64,000 nt of DNA from Halalkalicoccus jeotgali B3 (lineage in GTDB: Archaea > Halobacteriota > Halobacteria > Halobacteriales > Halalkalicoccaceae). The stretch is from assembly GCF_000196895.1 (NCBI RefSeq), contig NC_014297.1, positions 1,116,001-1,180,000 of the forward strand, given 5' to 3'. The first letter of the stretch is position 1. Each line of letters begins with the position of its first letter. The translations under genes were made by a program, and so were the position numbers. Of this stretch, positions 33,431 through 41,354 are shown piece by piece. The notes under the pieces were generated by a model. That model saw only the letters and a list, made by a program, of their open reading frames with translations, did not search any database and was not told where the DNA came from.

Positions 33431-34327
33431 ATGGTATCGCTCGCACGCTCGCTTGGTTCCCGCGTGTACGAGAACCTCCTCCTGCGCGAGATCGACGACG
33501 GACCCACCCACGTCGCCGTCATCCAGGACGGCAACCGTCGGTACGCCCGCAAACAGGGCACCGAAACCTCCGACGGGCACCGTGCCGGCGCACAGACCAC
33601 CGAACGGGTGCTCAACTGGTGTGAGGAACTCGGCATCGAGGAACTCACCCTGTATGCCTTCTCGACGGAGAACTTGGAACGTCCCCCCGACGAGCGAGAG
33701 GCGATCTACGGCCTGCTGTGTGAGAAACTCCGAGAGTTCGCCGACGCCGACCGGGTCCACGACGGCGGCGTACGGATCCGCGCGCTCGGGAACCTCTCGC
33801 TGCTTCCCGAACGGGTGCAGGAGGCCGCCCGGTACGCTGAGCGACGGACCCGGGAGTACGACACCTTCGTGCTCAACATCGCGCTTGCCTACGGCGGCCG
33901 GGCCGAACTGTTGGGGGTCGCTCGCGACGTCGCCCGGGCGGTCGAGACCAGCGATCTGCGCCCACGCGAGATCGACGCCGACGAGATCGACCGGCGACTG
34001 TACGACGACGAACTCCGGGACGTCGACCTGATCATCCGCACCGGCGGGGACGAACGTACCTCGAACTTCCTGCCGTGGCACGCCAACGGCAACGAGGCTG
34101 CGGTCTTCTTCTGTGCGCCCTACTGGCCGGAGTTCTCGAAGGTCGACTTCCTCCGAGCCGTTCGGACCTACCAACACCGCGAGGCCTCCTGGCAGCGCAC
34201 GCGAACCCGGCGCGCGATGGCGCTCGTGGGCGCGCTCTCGGACGTCGATCTGCCGAAGGCACGGGACGTCCTCGACGGCGAGAGCGAACCCGCTACCCGG
34301 GAGACCCCTGTGCCGATCGAACGATAG
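33431..34327 (+). CDS. uppS: cis-Prenyltransferase, catalytic-type subunit (UppS family)
   Basis: A 298-residue cis-prenyltransferase that elongates allylic diphosphates with IPP, probably toward dolichol-type lipid carriers for glycosylation. The catalytic Asp is D33 in QDGNRR, followed by the FSTENLERP block and the IPP-binding RTGGDERTSNFLPW. It lacks the C-terminal RRFGG motif of homodimeric enzymes (its tail is TRTRRAMALVGALSDV). A second homologue with the opposite defects lies at 36822-37430. ATG 33431; a TATA-like TGTATC lies 27 nt upstream. Confidence 0.92.
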   Translation: MVSLARSLGSRVYENLLLREIDDGPTHVAVIQDGNRRYARKQGTETSDGHRAGAQTTERVLNWCEELGIEELTLYAFSTENLERPPDEREAIYGLLCEKLREFADADRVHDGGVRIRALGNLSLLPERVQEAARYAERRTREYDTFVLNIALAYGGRAELLGVARDVARAVETSDLRPREIDADEIDRRLYDDELRDVDLIIRTGGDERTSNFLPWHANGNEAAVFFCAPYWPEFSKVDFLRAVRTYQHREASWQRTRTRRAMALVGALSDVDLPKARDVLDGESEPATRETPVPIER

Positions 34328-34377
34328 TCGCCCGAGTTCGACCCGAACGCTATTGTTACTGGCTGCGTATTGATAGC

Positions 34378-35226
34378 ATGGTACATTCGTTCGACGACCG
34401 CGATCGGGACGGATCGGACGGTCCGTCGGGACGGCCGCCGGCGACCGAGGACGTCGCCTTTCTCACTCGGTCACAACACCGAACCGTCGTTCTCGACGCG
34501 CTTGCCGACCGCCCGCGGGATCGGCGCGACCTTCGGACGCTGGCCGGGGTGTCGGCCTCGACGATCTGTCGGACTCTACGTGAGTTCGAGACGCGGTGCT
34601 GGATCCGCAAGGACGGCCACCGCTACGAGGCGACCCAGTTGGGTGCGTTCGTCGCCAGGGGGACCGTCGAACTGATCGACCGGATCGAAACGGAGCGACG
34701 GCTGCGGGACGTCTGGCCGCTGCTCGCCATCAGGGAGGGCGACCTCGGTATCGGCGCGCTCTCCGATGCGGTCGTGACCGTCGCCGCGGCCGACGACCCC
34801 TACCGGCCGGTCAATCGGTTCGTCTCGCTGCTCCGAGAGACCGAACGGTTTCGCTTCGCCGGTCCCGAACTCGCGCTGCTCGAACCCTGCCGGGACGAGC
34901 TCCGGCGACGGATCCTCGACGGGATGACCACGGAGATCGTCGACCCGCCCGGCGGCGCCGACCGCATCCTCTCGACGTACCCTGACCACTGTGCGGCTCC
35001 CCTCGAAAGCGGCAATCTCACGGTCTTCGTATGTGAGGACCTGCCGACCTACGGGCTCTGTCTCCTCGACGACCGGGTCGGGATCAGCGGTTACGATCCC
35101 GACAGCGGCACGGTCCGGGCCCTGATCGACACCGACGCGCCCGCGGTCCGCGAGTGGGCCGAATCGACCTACGAGACCCACCGCCGGAAGGCGCGGCCGC
35201 TCGTCCCCGAAACCGCCGTCCCGTAA
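34378..35226 (+). CDS. Winged-helix regulator with FilR1-type domain
   Basis: A 282-residue haloarchaeal regulator. Residues about 30-95 form a winged helix (SQHRTVVLDALADRPRDRRDL, ASTICRTLREFETRCWIRK); the C-terminal half (about 130-265) resembles the FilR1/methanogen-regulator domain (LTVFVCEDLPTYGLCLLDDRVGISGYD). Target genes are not known; the DUF1326-DUF2182 pair begins 118 nt downstream and is a natural candidate. Start ATG 34378 (MVHSFDD); the open frame upstream overlaps uppS in another frame. Confidence 0.8.
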   Translation: MVHSFDDRDRDGSDGPSGRPPATEDVAFLTRSQHRTVVLDALADRPRDRRDLRTLAGVSASTICRTLREFETRCWIRKDGHRYEATQLGAFVARGTVELIDRIETERRLRDVWPLLAIREGDLGIGALSDAVVTVAAADDPYRPVNRFVSLLRETERFRFAGPELALLEPCRDELRRRILDGMTTEIVDPPGGADRILSTYPDHCAAPLESGNLTVFVCEDLPTYGLCLLDDRVGISGYDPDSGTVRALIDTDAPAVREWAESTYETHRRKARPLVPETAVP

Positions 35227-35288
35227 CGGCTCGACTCCTTCGGGGCCGGCGATCCCTTTCACCGACTGCAATCCGATCACGTCCTCCC

Positions 35289-35297
35289 ACTATATCA
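35289..35297 (+). promoter_or_regulatory. TATA box for the DUF1326-DUF2182 pair
   Basis: ACTATATCA would start transcription near 35320, leaving a leader of about 25 nt that carries the SD GGAGGT (35336-35341) 3 nt before ATG 35345. A leadered gene is a minority type here. Confidence 0.5.
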
Positions 35298-35344
35298 CTA
35301 GTTGCCTACAATACCCGCGCGTCCGTACCTCGACCGGAGGTACC

Positions 35345-35962
35345 ATGTCAGTAGATAACACGAATCAATGGAGCGTCCGAGGGGAGTTCGCCGAGGCCTG
35401 CAACTGCTCGGCCCCGTGTCAGTGTCTCTACGGCGAGGCGCCCGACGACGACGAGTGTACCGGGGCCCTGTTCTGGCACGTCGAGGAGGGCGAGTACGAC
35501 GGGGCCGAACTGGACGGGCTCACGGTCGGCGTCCTCCTCTACGACGAGGGGATCCTCTTCGAGGGGGACTGGAGGGTCGTCTTCCTCCTCGACGACCGGG
35601 CGGACGAGGCGCAGGCGGCAGCCCTCGAGGCGGTCTTTACGGGACAGGCCGGCGGGGTCATGGGTGCGGTCGCCGAACTGGTCGGCGACGTGCGGGCGGT
35701 CGAGACCGTCCCGATCGCCTACTCGAGGGATGAGGACCACGTCTCGATCGCGGCAGGCGAGGTCGCGGCGGTCGAGGCCGACCTCATCGAGGGGTTCGGC
35801 GAGGTTCCCGGCGAGGTGTCCCCGCATCCGGTCACCGCACCGTCGATGGCGGTGACCACCGGAAAGTCCGCCACGGCGACCGTCTCGTACGACGAGGAGT
35901 TCTCGTGGGACGTCTCGGGGAACAACGCCTTCCTGGGCGAGTTCGAGTACGAAGGCGAGTAG
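35345..35962 (+). CDS. DUF1326 protein
   Basis: A 205-residue DUF1326 family protein. The signature is the N-terminal cysteine cluster EACNCSAPCQC with C19, C21, C25 and C27, a likely metal-binding site, followed by TGALFWHVEEGEYDG. The rest is a beta-rich domain with no known activity. It is followed 12 nt later by a DUF2182 membrane protein, a gene pair also seen in bacteria, so the two probably act together. Confidence 0.85.
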   Translation: MSVDNTNQWSVRGEFAEACNCSAPCQCLYGEAPDDDECTGALFWHVEEGEYDGAELDGLTVGVLLYDEGILFEGDWRVVFLLDDRADEAQAAALEAVFTGQAGGVMGAVAELVGDVRAVETVPIAYSRDEDHVSIAAGEVAAVEADLIEGFGEVPGEVSPHPVTAPSMAVTTGKSATATVSYDEEFSWDVSGNNAFLGEFEYEGE

Positions 35963-35974
35963 ACCGGAACCGCC

Positions 35975-36787
35975 ATGTCCACACACGAACTGCGCGATCG
36001 CATCGATCTCAGCCGCCTCCCGCTGGTCGCGCTGTCGGCGTACCTGCTCTCGCTGCTCGCGTGGGTCGCGCTCGTCGGCCGGTGGCTCCCGATGCCGGGC
36101 GGGGAAGCGGGCCACGGCGGTTCGGCGGGGGCGACGATGGCCGACCCCGGCGTGCCGGAGGCGATGGCACTGTCGAGCGGGTTCTCGGGTATCGCGCTCT
36201 ACTTGCTCATGTGGGGCGTGATGATGATCGCGATGATGTACCCCTCGACGGTGCCGCTGTTCCGGCTGTACGGCGGCGCGCTCCGGGACGCGACGGGGCC
36301 CGAACGCGCGGCCCGTCTCGGTGCGTTCATGGGAACGTACGCGCTCGCGTGGGCGCTCACGGGTGCGGTGCCGCTGGCGGTGAACCGCTACCTCCCGATC
36401 GCCGCCCTCGCCGAGGGCCACGGTGCGCTCTTCGTCGGCGGGTCGCTGCTGGTGCTGGCGGCCTACCAGCTCTCGCCGTACAAGCGTCGCTGTCTGGAGT
36501 ACTGCCGATCGCCGCTGGGTTTTCTGACCGAGCACTACCGTCCCGGCGTTCGGGGCGCGATCGGCCTGAGCGCGCGCTTCAGCGCCCTCTGTATCGGCTG
36601 CTGTTGGGCGCTGATGGGGCTCATGGTGGTCGTCGGTTCGATGAACCTGCTGTGGATGGGCGCGATCACGCTCGTCGTCTCGCTCGAACGGCTGGTCCCG
36701 TGGGGCGACCGGCTGGCGACGGGGGTCGGTGTCGTCGCCGGCATCGCGGGCGTCGGACTCGTCGCGAGTTGGCTACTCGTCGGTTGA
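35975..36787 (+). CDS. DUF2182 membrane protein (predicted metal-binding)
   Basis: A 270-residue integral membrane protein with about six helices. It carries a Met cluster in a helix (MMIAMMYPS at 83-91), a cytoplasmic-type loop SPYKRRCLEYCRSPLGF, and CIGCCWALMGLM, giving several possible metal-binding thiols and thioethers, as expected for DUF2182. Residues 40-55 also contain MPGGEAGHGGS-type His. Soft-metal transport or insertion is suggested but unproven. Second gene of the DUF1326 pair. Confidence 0.85.
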   Translation: MSTHELRDRIDLSRLPLVALSAYLLSLLAWVALVGRWLPMPGGEAGHGGSAGATMADPGVPEAMALSSGFSGIALYLLMWGVMMIAMMYPSTVPLFRLYGGALRDATGPERAARLGAFMGTYALAWALTGAVPLAVNRYLPIAALAEGHGALFVGGSLLVLAAYQLSPYKRRCLEYCRSPLGFLTEHYRPGVRGAIGLSARFSALCIGCCWALMGLMVVVGSMNLLWMGAITLVVSLERLVPWGDRLATGVGVVAGIAGVGLVASWLLVG

Positions 36788-36821
36788 TAGCCGACGCCGG
36801 GCTCGCCCCTCGTGCTTCGGC

Positions 36822-37430
36822 CTACCGGCCGAACCGCCGGCTTCGTTTCTTGTAGTCGAGCACGGCTCTGAGGTAGTCGCGTTTGCGAAAGTCCCGCCAA
36901 TTGACGTCCGTGAAGTACAGTTCCGCGTAGACCGACTGCCAGATCATGAAATCGGAGAGACGCTCGGCCCCGGTCTTGATCAACAGATCGGGTTCGTCGG
37001 GAAAGACCAGTTGGGATTCGATGTCCGCATCGCGGATCCCGTCGGGGTCGCGCTCGCCGCGTTCGACCTCGTGGGCGAGTCCGCGCACCGCGCGGGTGAA
37101 CTCGCGTTTTCCCCCGAGTCCGATCCCGACGCTGATCGGGGCGTCGACCCGTCGGGTGTCGTCGGGTCCGCGGACGTCGACCGCCCGGGGAGCGTCGATT
37201 TCGGCGAGTTCGCTCGCGAGGGTGGGTGCGGCCGCCGGGTCCAATACGCTCACATAGACGGTCACGCGGTCGGCCTCGTACTCGAAGGCCCACCGGAGGA
37301 CGTCCTCGAGGGTCTCGTAGGCCCCTCGTTCGAGGAGGTCACGTTCGGTGATCACGATGGCGACGTGGCTCGGGGACGCCCCGTCGTGGCGTCGAACGCG
37401 GGCGGCGAGATACCGGTCGTACAGACCCAC
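36822..37430 (-). CDS. cis-Prenyltransferase homologue lacking catalytic Asp (NgBR-like subunit)
   Basis: A 202-residue UppS-family protein. At the DGNRR position it has HVAIVITERD, so Thr28 replaces the catalytic Asp; it still has a LLIKTGAERLSDFMIW block, ELYFTDVNWRDF, and ends in RRFGR, retaining the C-terminal RxG motif. This combination resembles the accessory subunits of heteromeric cis-prenyltransferases. I take GTG 37430 (MGLYDRYLAARVRR) because family members start so; the frame is open to 37484. It is divergent from the DUF92 gene. Confidence 0.82.
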   Translation of the reverse strand: MGLYDRYLAARVRRHDGASPSHVAIVITERDLLERGAYETLEDVLRWAFEYEADRVTVYVSVLDPAAAPTLASELAEIDAPRAVDVRGPDDTRRVDAPISVGIGLGGKREFTRAVRGLAHEVERGERDPDGIRDADIESQLVFPDEPDLLIKTGAERLSDFMIWQSVYAELYFTDVNWRDFRKRDYLRAVLDYKKRSRRFGR

Positions 37431-37508
37431 ACGCCATCTCTCGCCGGCGGCCCCGTAAGCCTCACGACCCCGCTTTGTGAGCACCTCGGGGATCGCCCCA
37501 CATCCGAT

Positions 37509-37517
37509 AGTATAAGT
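37509..37517 (+). promoter_or_regulatory. TATA box for the DUF92 gene
   Basis: AGTATAAGT is centred 29 nt before GTG 37542, supporting a leaderless GTG start. Confidence 0.55.
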
Positions 37518-37541
37518 GTTCGACCCCGAAACCGGAGCGGT

Positions 37542-38849
37542 GTGACCGGCGAAGTCCGGCGTGCGGGTGCGTTCGCGCTCGTGGGTAGCCTCTCGCTCGC
37601 CGCACCGTTTCTCGGCCCCGCCGCGTTCGTCCCCTTTGCCGCGGTCGGCCTGCTTGCCGCACTCGTCATCGACGGCGGGCCCGTCTTCGACCTCTTTGCG
37701 CGTCCCGGCGACCGCGAGGACAACACGCTCTACGGGCTGGCGGGCTTTTCGCTCGCCGCGACCGGCCTCGCGTTGTTGGTGATCGTCGGCTTTCCCCCCG
37801 AACTGTTCGCCGGCACGGTCTGTCTGCTCGCCGGCGGCAACCTCCTCCAGCAGGTAGTCATAGCCCGCCGGAGCGGGGATATGGCTCCCGCCGCCGGCTT
37901 CGTCGCCGGCGGTTTCCTCGCCGGGACCGCCGCCCAGTTGCTCGTCACGCCCGTCTCGCTTTCGGTCGCGCCGGCCTCGGCGGCGTTTCTCGCGGCCTGC
38001 GGTGCGCTCATCGCCTCGCTGCTCCGGAGCGTTCTCTACGAGCGCGACGACCCCCTCGTGTTGCTGAGCGTGGGGCTCGTGTTGTGGGTGATCGCGGATC
38101 TCGGCGTCGAGACCACGCCGGTCGAGATCGCCGCCGCCATCGCCGTGACGGCGCTTTTAGGCTACGTCTCCTATGCGCTGGGGACGGCCTCGATCCCGGG
38201 GATGGTCACCGGGATGTTGCTCGCGCTCGTCACGATCGTCCTCGGGGGCTACGGCTGGTTCGTCCTGTTGATCGCGTTTTTCGCCATCGGCGGGCTCTCC
38301 TCGAAGTTCCGATACGAGAGAAAGCGATCCCGTGGGGTCGCCGAGGACAACGACGGCGCACGGGGCAGCGGCAACGTCCTCGGTAATTCGGCGGTCGCGC
38401 TCGTCGCCGTGTTGGGCTATGCCGCCACGCCCGATCCGCTTTCGGTCGCGCCGGGCGTCTTCTTTTTCGCCTTCGCGGGTGCGGTCGCGACGGCGATGGC
38501 AGACACCCTTTCGAGCGAGATCGGTGGCGTCTACGACACCCCCCGGCTCGTCACCACCGGCGAGCGCGTTCCACCCGGAACCGACGGCGCGATCACGTGG
38601 CAGGGCGAACTCGCCGGGATCGCGGGCGCGCTCGCGGTCGCGGGGCCCACACTCGTGCTCTTCGAAACGATCACCCTGTCGGGGGCGGTGCTGATCGCAC
38701 TCGGCGGCGTCGCGGGTATGACCGCCGACAGTCTGCTGGGTGCGACCGTCGAGAACCGCTGGCTCGACAATCAGGGCGTGAACTTCCTCGCGACGCTGGC
38801 CGGAGCGCTGGCGGCGGTCGCGCTGGCGGCGCTCGCGGGCCTGTTCTGA
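37542..38849 (+). CDS. DUF92-family membrane protein
   Basis: A 435-residue protein with 10 or more membrane helices; residues about 250-430 form the DUF92 core (GGLSSKFRYERKR, NVLGNSAVALVAVLGYA, ADTLSSEIGGVYDTPRL, GMTADSLLGATVENRWLDNQGVNFLA). Plant VTE6, a DUF92 protein, is a phytyl-phosphate kinase, so a prenyl-phosphate kinase role is plausible. The neighbouring divergent cis-prenyltransferase subunit fits isoprenoid phosphate metabolism. Activity is inferred only. GTG start chosen from TATA spacing. Confidence 0.85.
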   Translation: MTGEVRRAGAFALVGSLSLAAPFLGPAAFVPFAAVGLLAALVIDGGPVFDLFARPGDREDNTLYGLAGFSLAATGLALLVIVGFPPELFAGTVCLLAGGNLLQQVVIARRSGDMAPAAGFVAGGFLAGTAAQLLVTPVSLSVAPASAAFLAACGALIASLLRSVLYERDDPLVLLSVGLVLWVIADLGVETTPVEIAAAIAVTALLGYVSYALGTASIPGMVTGMLLALVTIVLGGYGWFVLLIAFFAIGGLSSKFRYERKRSRGVAEDNDGARGSGNVLGNSAVALVAVLGYAATPDPLSVAPGVFFFAFAGAVATAMADTLSSEIGGVYDTPRLVTTGERVPPGTDGAITWQGELAGIAGALAVAGPTLVLFETITLSGAVLIALGGVAGMTADSLLGATVENRWLDNQGVNFLATLAGALAAVALAALAGLF

Positions 38850-38853
38850 AACG

Positions 38854-40146
38854 CTACGCAGGGCCGACCAGTTCTTCGAAGGTGCGGATCCGAACGCTGG
38901 TGGGTCGTTTCGTGTACTGGCCGCGTTCGCGCGCGATCGCCTGCGAGACGCCCCGCTGGGCCGCGACGTCGAGGACGCGCTGGCTCAAATCGCCGTCGAG
39001 GACCATCGCGTGTGGCGGTTTCCCGGCGTCCCGAACCGTCTCGAAGGCGTCCTCGGTGGGCGCGTTCGCGAGTTCCCGGAACTCGCCATCGAGCAGGCGG
39101 ACCATCCCCGTGCCCTCGCCGATCACCGCCTCGGCGTGTTCGCGAAGCGACTCGGGTTCCGGCTCCACCGAGGCCTCGACTCCCGACTCGTCGTCGGTGT
39201 CAGCGGGGCGATCCGCTCCCTCGTCGATAGTCGGTTCGACCGACGCTCGGGCCCCTTCGCCCGGCGTTTCTGCGTGGCCGTCGGGGGCGGGCCGGGCGCT
39301 ACCGTCGGTTGCGGCGACGGCCTCGTGTGGACCCTCCTCGACCATCGCCTGATACGAGACCTTCTCCCGGAGCGCCTCGGTGACCTCCTCCCGGGAGAGG
39401 TCCTCGACCGACCGACCCGCGGGCGCGAAGGCGACCGAGTCGATCTCGCCGACCTGTGCGAGTTCCTTCATGATGAGTTCGCCCCCGCGGTCTCCGTCGA
39501 GGAAGGCCGTCGTCGTGCGCTCGTTGGTGAGTTCGGCGACCGCCTCGGGGACGTTTGTCCCCTCGACGGCGATGGCGTTCTTGATGCCGTACTTCAACAG
39601 CTGGAGAACGTCCGCCCGCCCCTCGACGACGATGATCGCGTCGCCGCCGGCCACGCGGGGCCCCGCAGGATAGCCCTCGTACTCGGTGATGTCCTCGACG
39701 CGAACGCTCTCGCGCACCTGATCGAGCAACTCGTCGCTCGAGAGCACCGTCTCGTCGAAGGCCGTCGAGAGCAGGTCCCGGGCCCGGCTGACGACCTCGC
39801 GGCGGGCCGCCGCACGGGTGTCCTCGATGCGGCTGATTTCGAGGGTCGCCCGGCAGGGCCCGACGCGCTCGATGGTTTCGAGCGCCGCCGCGAGAACGGC
39901 GGTCTCGACCTTGTCCATACTGCTGGCGACGGTTACAGTCCCAGTGGACTGGCCCGCTTGGCTCGCGATCTCGACGTCGATCCGCCCGACCTTCGAGGAC
40001 TGCTGGAGGTCGTGGATCTCCAGGTCGTCGCCCAACAGCCCTTCGGTCTGGCCGAAGATCGCGCCGACGACGTCACTCCGCTCGACCACCCCGTCGGCCG
40101 TGATGTCCGCGTGGATGAGGTATTTCGCAGTATCGTTGAGTGTCAT
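38854..40146 (-). CDS. dnaG: Archaeal DnaG primase-like protein
   Basis: A 430-residue archaeal DnaG. The N-terminal archaeal domain starts MTLNDTAKYLIHADI; the TOPRIM domain (about residues 165-245) has IIVVEGRADVLQLLKYG and FLDGDRGGE. A low-complexity acidic Ala/Pro/Glu-rich linker covers about 280-345, then the C-terminal region. In archaea it is associated with the exosome and RNA metabolism and has primase activity in vitro. Its stop is 4 nt beyond the convergent DUF92 stop. Confidence 0.94.
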   Translation of the reverse strand: MTLNDTAKYLIHADITADGVVERSDVVGAIFGQTEGLLGDDLEIHDLQQSSKVGRIDVEIASQAGQSTGTVTVASSMDKVETAVLAAALETIERVGPCRATLEISRIEDTRAAARREVVSRARDLLSTAFDETVLSSDELLDQVRESVRVEDITEYEGYPAGPRVAGGDAIIVVEGRADVLQLLKYGIKNAIAVEGTNVPEAVAELTNERTTTAFLDGDRGGELIMKELAQVGEIDSVAFAPAGRSVEDLSREEVTEALREKVSYQAMVEEGPHEAVAATDGSARPAPDGHAETPGEGARASVEPTIDEGADRPADTDDESGVEASVEPEPESLREHAEAVIGEGTGMVRLLDGEFRELANAPTEDAFETVRDAGKPPHAMVLDGDLSQRVLDVAAQRGVSQAIARERGQYTKRPTSVRIRTFEELVGPA

Positions 40147-40256
40147 TGGTAACTGTCATGAACGTCTCCATGACGCCGTACGGTTCGCGCCCGACGGGGA
40201 AAATAATTGCCGTCTGCGTTCGACACGTACTCTCCGGGGCTCTCGCGGCGCTCGAC

Positions 40257-40514
40257 TCACCGACCCCCGTCGCGGGCGTCGTGTCGGTACTCCTCGAAGA
40301 TCGACTCGATGGTCTCGCGGGCGTCCTCGCGGCTCGTCTCGCCGAAGCGGTACTCCCCGATGGGGACGCTCTCGACGACGGCGATCGCTGCGGGGTCCTC
40401 GATCAGGAAGACCGTGACCGTCTGTGCCCCGTACCAGACCGCCATGAGCCGGCGATCGGCGCTGACGGCGACGTACTGTGCCTCGTCGATCGCTTCATCC
40501 AGTTCGATCGTCAT
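40257..40514 (-). CDS. Small conserved-looking haloarchaeal protein
   Basis: An 85-residue acidic protein, MTIELDEAIDEAQYVAVSAD..., with a beta-rich middle (RLMAVWYGAQTVTVFLIEDP) and a helical acidic end. An ATG at 40559 in the same frame would give 100 residues; I prefer 40514 because GGGAGG lies just upstream and the extra segment is unlike the rest. No family or function recognised. It is divergent in orientation from nothing nearby and is 111 nt beyond the dnaG start. Confidence 0.6.
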   Translation of the reverse strand: MTIELDEAIDEAQYVAVSADRRLMAVWYGAQTVTVFLIEDPAAIAVVESVPIGEYRFGETSREDARETIESIFEEYRHDARDGGR

Positions 40515-40579
40515 GTCCTCCCGGTGGGCACCGACCGTGTTAGTTCTGCTCCCGGTCATGGGTAATCCCCGGCCGATGG

Positions 40580-41266
40580 CTATCGCGGCGCCGAACGGGA
40601 GGCACGTGTCGTCGCCTTCTTCGCACGGGTCGCAAGCGCGAGAAACGTGATCCAGACCGTCAGCAGCGTCGCGCCCCACGCGGCGACCAGAAACGCCGTC
40701 GTGTTGCCCGCAAGCGCGACGGCCGCCGGCTCGGCGTACGGGAGGGTCGTGTGGTGTGGTCCACCGAGAACGGGAACGAAGTAATCGACCGTGAGATCGA
40801 CGCTGTACCAGACGAGCGCTGCGGCGATCGCCGAGATCGAAAAGTCGCTGTAGCGTTGGATCAAAAAGGCCTGTGCGACCATTCCGAGGTGACTCACCAG
40901 CAGGAAGGCGTACATCGGGGGGGCGGTCCCCGCGAGGAAGGCCTCCCGGAAGGCGACGAGGACGAAGGGGGTCCACAGTCCGAGTTTGATGTTGCCGAAG
41001 AAGGCGAGCATATCCACCAATTCACTCTGTCGGTCGAGCTTCCAGAGGGCGAGACTCAGTGCGATAAAGAGGGTGGCGAGCGGGCTGTCTGGCACCCACG
41101 GCCACATTACCGCCGGCGTGCCCGCGAACTGAAAGCGGTAGTACCAGAAGCCAAAGGCCGTTCCCACCACGTTGATCGCGACGATGAGCCACGCGTACCG
41201 CAGCGCGAACTCCTCCAGCCGGCGGGGGAGGGGCGCGAGCCACGCGGGGAGTGTCGGCCCGGTCAT
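40580..41266 (-). CDS. DUF1405 membrane protein
   Basis: A 228-residue membrane protein with about six helices, matching the DUF1405 pattern: start RYAWLIVAINVVGTAFGFWYYRFQF, then MWPWVPDSPLATLFIALSL, WTPFVLVAFREAF, and DLTVDYFVPVLGGPHHTTLP. Highly conserved prolines and WYYRFQ/WPWVPDSP are family hallmarks. Function unknown. Confidence 0.87.
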   Translation of the reverse strand: MTGPTLPAWLAPLPRRLEEFALRYAWLIVAINVVGTAFGFWYYRFQFAGTPAVMWPWVPDSPLATLFIALSLALWKLDRQSELVDMLAFFGNIKLGLWTPFVLVAFREAFLAGTAPPMYAFLLVSHLGMVAQAFLIQRYSDFSISAIAAALVWYSVDLTVDYFVPVLGGPHHTTLPYAEPAAVALAGNTTAFLVAAWGATLLTVWITFLALATRAKKATTRASRSAPR

Positions 41267-41354
41267 TATCCCGATGGGTGGGTGTGTGAACCAAAGACCT
41301 GCCGGTTCGACGCTCGACCCGACGGATTTAGGGCGACGAACCCGGAGCTACCGT

